Below, piece by piece: positions 56,421 through 64,000 of a stretch of DNA of 64,000 bases (positions within the stretch are counted from its first letter, which is position 1; the number at the start of each line of letters is the position of its first letter). Origin of the DNA: Taudactylus pleione (lineage: Eukaryota; Chordata; Amphibia; Anura; Myobatrachidae); NCBI GenBank assembly GCA_031769625.1, contig JAUIMM010000124.1, positions 10,552,001-10,616,000 of the forward strand, written 5' to 3'. A model generated the notes under the pieces. It was given only the letters and a program-made list of their open reading frames with translations. It was not told the origin of the DNA and did no database searches. The position numbers and the translations under genes are program-made.

Positions 56421-57276
56421 ATGTCTGAGGACCATGAGAGCCAGGACCAGATTGAGGGTCAGTTGCTGTCTGCAGCAGAGGCCCATGTGAGCACCAGTGA
56501 GGAGAGTGAGGTTGCAGCCCCCAAGAAGGAAAACACCAAAAGTGGTTGTACTGTCAGGTTTAGTTATGACCAGAACCTGGCACTTGTCACCGAAGTGATG
56601 AAACTCCAGCATCTATTATTTGTCCCTAAAGCTTCAAGCACCTCTGCTCGTCGCAAAACTGATATTTGGTCTGGAGTGGTTTCAGCTGTAAATGCGGTTG
56701 GCACTACCAAGAGGGATGAGGACCATTGTAATGCTGGCCATACACGCTGCAATTATCGGGACGATAATTGGTTAAATATTGCTCGGTTGGGCATGCTGGA
56801 TTGTCCAGCATGCCCGTCCGATGCGATATTTACTCGGTAACTGTCGGCCGCATCGGGCAGTGTATGCCCAGCGCGTCCGACAGACAGACATTTCCTGTGT
56901 TCCTTCCTACGGAAGGAACAGGGAAATGTCTCCTCCCTCGGGGGCGGAGCTCAGATGTCGGGCTATACACTGTGAGATTTCTCTCACAGTGTATGCCGCG
57001 GACATCTGCGACTGGCAGCCGGCCAGATAAAATGTCTGTCGGTCTGACAGACATTTTATCTTGCCGTGTATGCCCAGCATAAGAAATGTTTTTCCAACAT
57101 AAAACGTCATGTTAAGTCTAAAATGTTGGATGAAATGAAGGCTGCCCAAGCTACTGGTGGTGGATCGCCTAATGTCGTCTCATGTGCGGGGTATGAGGAG
57201 CCACTAAAAGCTCTCATTCCTCCAGAAGTAGTTCGAAGAAGCTATGTCAGGGACACAGATGCCCTTAGCCAAACTA
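56421..57276 (+). CDS. Myb/SANT-like protein of Harbinger element, exon 1 (MITE inside)
   Basis: ATG at 56421 starts MSEDHESQDQIEGQ, an acidic leader. A Myb/SANT-like helix-turn-helix domain follows: SYDQNLALVTEVMKLQHLLF...TDIWSGVVSAVNAV...RDEDHC (56560-56728), interrupted by a 348-bp MITE and continuing KCFSNIKRHVKSKM (57086-57130) and YEEPLKALIPPEVVRRSYV. Removing the MITE and one TAA keeps the frame exactly across the gap. The exon ends at a donor (aaacta|gtaagt, 57276/57277) in phase 1. In Harbinger elements this protein accompanies the transposase, aids its nuclear import and binds the ends. With the MITE in place the exon would stop early. Confidence 0.8.
56732..57079. mobile_element. 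MITE, TIR TGCTGGSCATACACG, TSD TAA, inside the Myb exon
   Basis: 348 bp. Ends tgctggccatacacg and cgtgtatgcccagca, TAA on both sides (56729-56731, 57080-57082). The interior has nested hairpins: 'aattatcgggacgataatt', 'gcatgctggattgtccagcatgc', 'aaatgtctgtcgg...ctgacagacatttta'. The 3-bp TAA places it with PIF/Harbinger. Non-coding. Confidence 0.92.
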
Positions 57277-58650
57277 GTAAGTCTTTTTTTTATTTAGTTT
57301 TTTTTTTTGTACTTATTTGTAAACTACATTTTTGGGGGGTTACAGATGTTTTTTTTAAATTTGTATTAACACAGTTTATTCTAAGGGGACTTAATAAAGG
57401 CTGCATGTTTGAAATTTATACCCTACACCCATAAACCCCAAATCTGCATTTTTATATAAAATCCAAAGCCTGTTGTAAATTTATATCCATTTTTAAAGAG
57501 CTGTATTTGTGCGGTGCCGCGATGATTTTCTGCCTCCCAGACTTTTCGCCTACATCGCGTGTTTTGTAGGCGGAAAAGTGTTGCATGCGTGGCCGAGTAT
57601 ACCTGTATTCAATTTGAAAGTACACGAAAACGGGACCCCGTGAAACTTAAACAAGCCAAAAGTACTGTCCTATTTGTTGCCAATTAGTCTAACACCCCCC
57701 AAAAGATGCTCTGACATGGGTGTTAGCTATGATACCCCCAGATTTGGCTTGCTGAAGGTATTTGTTCTTTTTTTATGGGCTCATTAGCTTCTAAATAGTG
57801 TTTTTGTATAAGTGGTGCAGAATATTATTGTGCCGGTTTTTTGGTTTTAAATAACTTAACCCTGCAACTTTGTTTTACTTGAAAATGGGGTTCAGCTTAT
57901 TTTAAAGTTGCTAAAGTGAAGTTGTTAAATTTGTGAAAAAATCCACCTGCCGCAAGCCTCTGCAATGATAAAAACTCATGGGGCATACTTGTGGACCCCC
58001 CAGAGTTAACTTCGCTGTTTTTTGGTTTGTACCCCCACATTTTTTTTTTTGCGCCCAGAATTGCAAAGTGTTTTTTTGGGGTGACCTTAAGTAAGTGTTT
58101 TTTTTCAAATTTTTTAGACACAGATTACCTTTGGGGGACTGTCTGTAGGCTGCACGGGGGTTTCTGCAACGTTGCACCCCAAAACACCAATTATGCAATT
58201 TTTTCTGCCTGCTATTCATAGGCGATACTTTTCCGCCTATTACATTGCATTGACTTTCCGCCTAGGCGGAAACTCTTTGAATACGGCGATACTTTTCTGC
58301 CTGGCGAAATGACGTCATCGGCAAAACTTTATCGCTCATCTAGTCTTTTCCCTCAAAATTGATTACGGGCCAGAGTTACAACCACAGTATGTAAACCAAC
58401 TTTGTATAAACTATTTATAGATTTCCAGGTTTGTCTTTAGATTGTTCAATTTTTAGTCTAAATGTTTTGACCATGAATATAGTTTTAGAAACCATTTAAT
58501 TACGATAGAAAATCTGTTAGCTTTTAAAAAAGAGTGTCAGAAACATACCATTGAATTTTGAAAACTATGCCAAACCAAAGTTACGAAATATGGCATATAT
58601 TACTATTTATAAATAAACATGACTAATGTATTTTTTAAACACACATAAAG

Positions 58651-58710
58651 CAACAGCAACTACAAGAAAAAGAAGCAGACAACAGCAAGATCCAGACTCA
58701 GAGGAGGCAG
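58651..58710 (+). CDS. Probable exon 2 of the Harbinger Myb-like gene
   Basis: 60 nt between acceptor acacataaag and donor gtaaatac. Joined in phase 1 to exon 1 it encodes TATTRKRSRQQQDPDSEEA, a basic-then-acidic segment plausible for a nuclear protein, and leaves phase 1 again. A possible exon 3 starts at 58790 after gctttgtag and is cut by the retrotransposon. Support is splice consensus plus phase only. Confidence 0.5.
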
Positions 58711-58866
58711 GTAAATACATTTTGGAGAGTATGGTGTTCTTAAAAGACATATGCAAGAATCAAATATGACAATACACTATGCTTTGTAGGCCCAACACAC
58801 CAACCTGCAAAAAAAGGCCATCTCGATCTTTGCCCAGGGACTGTTATGGAAAAGTGTCTCGCCAGA

Positions 58867-59412
58867 TAAGGCAGGAAAACTTGGTTTGTAGATTAGTCTG
58901 CGAGGAGGGCAGGATAACTTGGTTAGATGAGTTGCCTGCAAGGAGGGCAGGATTTCTTGGCTAGATGAGTTGCCTGCCAGGAGGGCAGGATTTCTTGGCT
59001 AGATGAGTTGCTTGCCAGGAGAGCAGAATTTCTTGGCTAGATGAGTTGCCTGCCAGGAGGGCAGGATTTCTTGGCTAGATGAGTTGCCTGCCAGGAGGGC
59101 AGGATTTCTTGGCTAGATGAGTTGCCTGCCGGGAGGGCAGGATTTCTTTGCTAGATGAGTTGCCTGCCACGAGGGCAGGATTTCTTGGCTAGATGAGTTG
59201 CCTGCCAGGAGTACAGGATTTCTTGGCTAGATGAGTTGCCTGCCAGGAGGGCAGGATTTCTTGACTAGATGAGTTGCCTGCCAGGAGGGCAGGATAACTT
59301 GGCTAGATGAGTTGCCTGCCAGGAGGGCAGGATTTCTTGGCTAGATGAGTTGCCTGCCAGGAGGGCAGGATTTCTGGGCTAGATGAGTTGCCTGCCACGA
59401 GGGCAGGATAAC
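58867..59412. repeat. 38-bp minisatellite with hairpin in each unit
   Basis: About 14 copies of 'ggctagatgagttgcctgcc' + 'aggagggcaggatttctt'. Period 38 with almost no length change. Each unit contains CCTGCC-aggag-GGCAGG, a 6-bp stem with a 5-base loop. Outer units are more diverged ('ataacttggttag'). Confidence 0.95.
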
Positions 59413-59427
59413 ACAGGCTGAAAATAA

Positions 59428-59693
59428 TTCAGGCGTAAATGTACAGTTTGATTACACACAGTAGGGCTGAGAAAACTGTAGCTGCTGATTATACAGAGGA
59501 AGCACGGACCCAAAGGCTTGGGCCTGCATACACTGAGCACAGCATGTGGATGGTGAATAGTTCAGGTGTAAATGTACAGTTTGATTACACACAGTAGGGC
59601 TGAGACAGCTGTAGCTGCTGATTATATAGAGGAAGCACGGACCCAAAGGCTTGGGCCTGCATACACTGAGCACAGCATGTGGATGGTGAAAAC
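59428..59693. repeat. 133-bp tandem duplication in the LTR
   Basis: Two copies of 'ttcaggygtaaatgtacag...gagcacagcatgtggatggtga', period 133, differing at few positions, so recent. Confidence 0.95.
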
Positions 59694-59952
59694 AGACAGC
59701 AAGCTAACAGCATTCAGAGCAGAGCGGAACAACAGTCTTGAATAACTGAGCTACCTGCTGAAGCCTGGAAGGCAGCGTCGAGGGAGATGGAGAGTGGTAA
59801 ATAGAAGCAGCGGCTGAAGTGTAGACAATCACGGAGGATAGCTGGAACAACCAGAACGAGCTGTAGGAGGAAACTCTATAACCGGTGAGGGGGAATGAAT
59901 CTGGAAGCTACAATTAGGAGGAGCAGCCAATCAGCAGCATATGGAGTATGAG

Positions 59953-62900
59953 TCACTCTCTGCTGCATCCCCGATGCTTGGTAATCAGCGGAACCGGATT
60001 CTGAGTCAGTGTAGGTCCCGAGCCAGTGGGAAACAAGCCGCTGCCACAGCTTGTGACAGTGCCCACCCCTTGACGCTGGGTTGAAGAACCCCCAGAACCT
60101 GGTTTTAAGGGAAATTCCTGAAAAAACATCCTCTTCAACCTGGGAGCATGTAAGGCATCTTCTGGAATCCAGGAACGTTCTTCCGGACCATAGCCCTTCC
60201 AATGGACCAGAAACTGCAACCGACCTCTAGATACTCTAGAATCCAACACTTTCTCAACCACAAACTCCTGTTGACCATGGACCACCACCGGAGCAGGCCT
60301 GAAAGAACTCCAGTTCCCAAATCTATAAGACTTATGGACTGGCTTTAATAAAGAGGCATGAAAAGTGTTGTTAATCTTTAACAAATTTGGTAGTTGGAGT
60401 TTGAAAGCAACTGGGTTAACTTGAGAAATGATCCGGAAAGGACCAATAAACTGAGGACCCAATTTGTGAGGGGGTTGCCGGAGTTTGATATTTCTAGTGG
60501 ACAGCCACACTAAGTCCCCCCTTTTGAACATGCAAGGCCTCTGATGTCTATCTGCCAATTTCTTAGAATGGAGAGATGCCTTGAGGAGATTATGATGCAA
60601 CTTGGCCCAAATACCACGGAGTCTGGAAACTGTCCCTGCATCAAAGGATCTGGAGAATGATAAATCAAATGAATTGGCCCAAGGATGTTGGCCCGTCACA
60701 CAATAGAAGGGTTAAACTGAAGATGCTGAGTGACAGGAATTGTTAAAAGCAAATTCAGCCATGGGAAGATGAGACACCCAATCATTCTGGAATTTTGAGA
60801 CGTAACACCGTAAATATTGCTCCAGGGTTTGATTAGCACATTCTGTCTACCCATTAGACTGTGGGTGATATCCTGAAGACAAGCTGAGACTGATACCCAG
60901 TGCAGTGCAGAAACATCTCCAAAACCGTGCAACAAATTGTGTCCCACGGTCGGAAACAATGTCACAGGGAAGACCATGCAAACGAAAAATATGTTCCAAG
61001 AAGAGGACAGAAAGTTCTTTGGCAGATGGCAATTTGGGCAGAGGAATAAAGTGCTTCATTTTGCTAAAGCGGTCCATGATTGTCCAAATAACTGAACAGC
61101 CAGCAGAGCGAGGAAGGTCCACAATGAAGTCCATCGCAATGTGTGTCCAGGGTCTTTTTGGTGTGGAAAGAGGAAGCAGTAATCCTGATGGTGGGGTACG
61201 AGGAGTCTTGTTATGAGCACAAACATCACATGCCAAAACAAACTCCCGAACGTCCAAAGCCAAAGACGGCCACCAAACCGCACAAGACATTAATTCAATG
61301 GTCTTATTGATGCCTGGATGTCCGAAAGCCCATCTCACATGGAAGTCCTGTAGGACAGCTTTTCTCAAATTTACAGGAACAAACAGGCGATTGGACGGTC
61401 TACCAGGAGGCGAATCCTCTTGAAACACAGACAGATCCTCAGCCAAATTTTGAGATAAAGCCACCTGGATACAAGATCTGGGAATGATGGATTCTTTGAT
61501 CACAGTATCCTGTTGGACAGGAGTGAAACTCCTGGACAATGCATCAGCCTTGATGTTAGTAGATCCGGGTCGAAAAAAAATGAGAAAATTAAATCTGGTA
61601 AAAAATAGTGCCCATCGTGCTTGCCTGGAGTTAAGCCTCTTGGCCGATTCAATGTATGGCAAATTTTTGTGGTCGGTGAGGACAGAGATCCGGTGTTTGG
61701 CTCCTTCAAGCCAATGTCTCCAATCCTCAAATGCTAACTTAATGGCAAGCAGCTCCCTGTTCCCAACATCATAATTACACTCAGCTGAAGAAAATTTATG
61801 TGAAAAAAATGCACATGGATGGAGTTTGCCATCCAATGGATTATTCTGAGAGAGAATAGCTCCTGCCCCAATCTCAGAGGCGTCCACCTCAACCACAAAA
61901 TGCAGATCTGGATCTGGATGTTTGAGAACAGGGGCGCTGGTGAAAGCAAGTTTGAGATGTTCAAAGGCCCGAACTGCCTGACTAGGCCAGTTAGAAGCAT
62001 CTTCACCTTTCTTGGTTAACTCTACTATGGGGGCAACAATGGAGGAAAACGAGCCAATAAATCTCCGATAGTAATTGGAAAAACCAAGGAAACGTTGAAT
62101 GCCTTTCAATGTAGTAGGCTGAACCCAGTCCAATACTGCTTTAACCTTTCCAGGATCCATGGAGAAGCCATGAGGAGAAATAATATATCCAAGAAAAGAT
62201 ACTTGCTCCACATGAAACTCACACTTCTCCAACTTGGCAAATAATGAATTCTCTCTCAATTTAGATAGGACCTGACTGACATGCTGGACATGCTGGTGCA
62301 TGGAGTGAGAGTAAATGAGGATGTCATCGAGATAAACAACCACAAAAATGTCAAGAAATTCCTGGAGTACATCGTTGATAAAGTCTTGAAAGACTGCTGG
62401 AGCATTAGCCAATCCAAACGGCATAACTAAATTTTTATAGTGCCCCGTATGCGTATTGAACGCCGTTTTCCATTCATCTCCGGTCTTGACCCGGATCAAA
62501 TTATAAGCTCCACGGAGATCAATCTTGGAAAAAATGGAAGCTTGCCGGATCTGATCAAAAAGTACCGAGATCAAGGGCAAAGAGTACGAGTTTTTGATGG
62601 TGATTTTGTTCAATGCCCTAAAGTCAATGCAAGGACGTAATGACCCATCCTTCTTCTGGACGAAGAAGAAAGCAGCCCCAACCAGAGACTTAGAAGGACG
62701 GATGAATCCTTTAGCCAAGGCAATCGCAATATACTCCTCCATGGCCTTATTCTGAGGTATAGAAAGTGAATAGAGATGACCCTTGGGTAACTTGGCTCCT
62801 GGTAACAGCTGTATGGGTCAATCATATGGACGATGAAGTGGTAGAGAATTGGCCTTTGATTTAGAAAAAACATCTGCAAAAAGATGGTATTGAGCAGGAA

Positions 62901-63333
62901 GTCCTGGAAGAGACTCTGAGACAGCAGAGATAGCCATCCGGATGGGTGTAGATAAACAGCAATTTTGACACGCTGGACTCCATTTGACAATATCCCCCAT
63001 AATCCAATCAATGACGGAATCATGGGTCATTAACGATGGAAACCCCAAAATGACGGGAGCAAAAGGACACTTGAGTAGCAAAAAATAAATCATCTCCGAA
63101 TGCAAAATTCCAACGGAGAGACGAAGAGGTGGTGTCTTGAATTTGATAAGACCATTAGCCACCAGACCACCATCTAACCCACAAATAGGAACCTCTTGAG
63201 GTAAAGGAACTGCAGCTAAACCTAAGGAATGAAAAAATGGTAAGTCCATGAAGTTCCCAGCAGCACCGCTGTCCACAAACACCGATACGGAATGGACGGA
63301 TTGCGACAGATGTACCACCGCAGGAACTAGCAA
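59953..63333 (-). pseudogene. Chromodomain Ty3/gypsy pol: PR-RT-RH-INT, three stops
   Basis: One frame throughout on the minus strand. Protease: VFVDSGAAGNFMD (63265-63230). RT: KKDGSLRPCIDFRALN, then KIDLRGAYNLIRV, MPFGLANAPAVFQDF, YLDDILIYS, SFLGYIIS. RNase H: VEVDASEIGAGAILSQ, NRELLAI, TDHKNL. Integrase: H/H..C/C finger (GHPGINKT...CDVCAHNKT), AMDFIVDLP, SDRGTQFVARFW, and the third acidic residue just after a stop. Integrase tail with GPQFIGPFRI and a chromodomain (VEKVLDSRVSRGRLQFLVHWKGY...SWIPEDAL) at 60290-60150. Stops: TGA 62818-62820, TAG 60847-60849, and TAA near 60708. No frameshifts. It belongs to the chromovirus branch, sushi-like by its wording. Confidence 0.92.
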
Positions 63334-63412
63334 TTAATTTTTTGAGGAAACAGATGCCAGGCCTAAATGTAACTCCTCTTTTACATTCAGACCCGATCTT
63401 TTACTGGCCTAT

Positions 63413-64000
63413 GTGGGCAAGATTTCAGTGGATGACCTCTAGCTCCGCAATATAGGCAGAGGCCTTGAGATCGTCATCTTTGTCTCTCCCTGGGCGATAG
63501 CCAGAAAGCTCCCAGTTGCATAGGTTCCTCAGAGTCCTCTGCCAGCAGCCAGGAACGTGACTGAGGCGACTGTACAGAAAGACTGCGTTCTCGTTTGCGT
63601 TCTCGGAGGCGACAGTCAATATGGATGGCTGAAGAGATTAAGTCTTCAAGGGACTCAAATGATGGATGTTGGACCAAAATGTCCTTGATGGCATCCGAAA
63701 GACCCAAGCGGAATTGGCTACGCAATGCCGAGTCATTCCATACTGCCACTGCCCATCTCCAAAACTCTGAGGAATAATCCTCTGCGGGATTTTTTCCCTG
63801 ACGAAGAGCCCGCAGCTTGGATTCGGCCAAAGAACTACGGTCAGGATCTGCATGTAATAATCCAAGAGCATTAAAAAAGGCATCTACTGATAAAAGCGCA
63901 GAATGTGTTGAAGCGAAACCAAATGCCCAAGTCTGTGGATCTCCTTGTAAGAGCGAGATCACTAATCCTACCCGCTGAGTCTCGGATCCAAAAGATAAAG
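63413..64000 (-). pseudogene. Gypsy gag C-terminal part with CCHC knuckle (runs off window)
   Basis: 63962-63474 encodes the capsid C-terminal part: DRSSLAESKLRALRQGKNPA, YSSEFWRWAVAVWNDSALRS, FRLGLSDAIKDIL, a Gag form shared with sushi-type elements and their domesticated relatives (RTL/PEG10-like). After a frame change near 63474 the nucleocapsid knuckle CLYCGARGHPLKSC (C-x2-C-x4-H-x4-C) is at 63457-63413. The N-terminus and 5' LTR lie right of 64000. Confidence 0.88.

Larger units (their letters stand above)
55861..58846 (+). mobile_element. PIF/Harbinger element with Myb/SANT gene (right part cut off by gypsy)
   Basis: Starts GGGGTAAATTTACTAAG at the end of duplicon B, the same terminus type as the TTA-flanked MITE at 47626. 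It contains the Myb/SANT-like accessory gene on the plus strand. The DDE transposase is not in view and may lie to the right of the gypsy insertion, beyond the window. No right inverted end is found before 58847, which fits interruption by the retrotransposon. 57300-58640 is intron and UTR with hairpins built on 'ccgcctacatcgcg/cgcctaggcgg', no other gene. Confidence 0.65.
58847..60058 (-). repeat. 3' LTR of the gypsy element (left edge approximate)
   Basis: On the minus strand the purine tract AAGGGGTGGGCAC is followed by TGTCACAAGCTG at 60058, a typical LTR start. The LTR would end with ...ccataaca at about 58847, the first TG..CA-compatible end outside the tandem arrays, giving about 1.2 kb. 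It contains a TATA-like 'ggttatagag' (59878-59887) and two tandem arrays. The second LTR lies outside the window, so the ends cannot be checked by comparison. Confidence 0.6.

Noticed and set aside
1..64000. Phage, plasmid, CRISPR or bacterial operon features
   Set aside because: Splice-site-bearing exons, eukaryotic transposons, low coding density and no ribosome-binding-site-led gene clusters show that this is vertebrate nuclear DNA.

Overview
The window looks like intergenic or intronic DNA of an anuran amphibian (inference). It combines chromodomain Ty3/gypsy, a Ngaro-type tyrosine-recombinase retrotransposon, Penelope-like elements (PLEs), ZBED-type hAT, Tc1, Tigger-like, PIF/Harbinger and L2-type sequences with a vertebrate group-B SRCR exon. 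There are no operons, no CRISPR array and no recognisable tRNA. About three quarters can be assigned to mobile DNA, most of it nested and broken.

Host signal. On the minus strand there is a sparse chain of small exons, all bounded by phase-1 introns. Two are SRCR exons: 10155-10469, intact with eight cysteines, and 50741-51801, a wrecked copy. Five are Thr/Ser/Gln-rich mini-exons of 24-39 nt: 6797-6835, 30158-30187, 38066-38095, 46800-46823 and 48389-48427. This resembles the SRCR/linker exon alternation of DMBT1/hensin-like genes. The exons sit in segmental duplications: A (6631-11568) matches B (48219-55858), C (28248-30839) matches D (36298-38742), and 35103-35510 matches 12155-12560.

Layout. 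1-6490: a decayed hAT (hAT1) with an expanded 5' tandem array, an unidentified 1.27 kb insert, BED-type N-terminal sequence and a broken transposase core. 6631-12560: duplicon A with three insertions of one 3-bp-TSD family, an element with a CCCTAA-like core, the intact SRCR exon and a Tc1 element that itself carries a hAT end. 12718-26573: two PLE copies in tandem, with an inverted pLTR piece, a hammerhead-type ribozyme, a 5S rRNA-derived segment, a Tigger-like element, a hAT MITE and a 1.08 kb insert. 28248-38742: duplicons C and D around hAT2 (31364-35102), a deletion derivative. 38925-39380: L2-type LINE fragment. About 40400-46240: Ngaro element (gag, RT-RNase H, tyrosine recombinase, SGNH hydrolase). 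47626-55858: duplicon B, with its SRCR exon broken by a SINE and a MITE, and with a 3.28 kb hAT (hAT3) that is a giant palindrome with unlike ends and a perfect 8-bp target duplication. 55861-58846: a Harbinger element with a Myb/SANT gene, itself hit by another Harbinger-type MITE. 58847-64000: a chromodomain Ty3/gypsy element on the minus strand, running off the right edge.

The most interesting items are the hAT3 foldback chimera, the hammerhead in the PLE leader, the phase-1 mini-exon chain, and the MITE insertion whose removal with one TAA exactly restores the Myb reading frame. Coordinates of decayed elements are approximate. Family names come from motif recognition, not from database searches.
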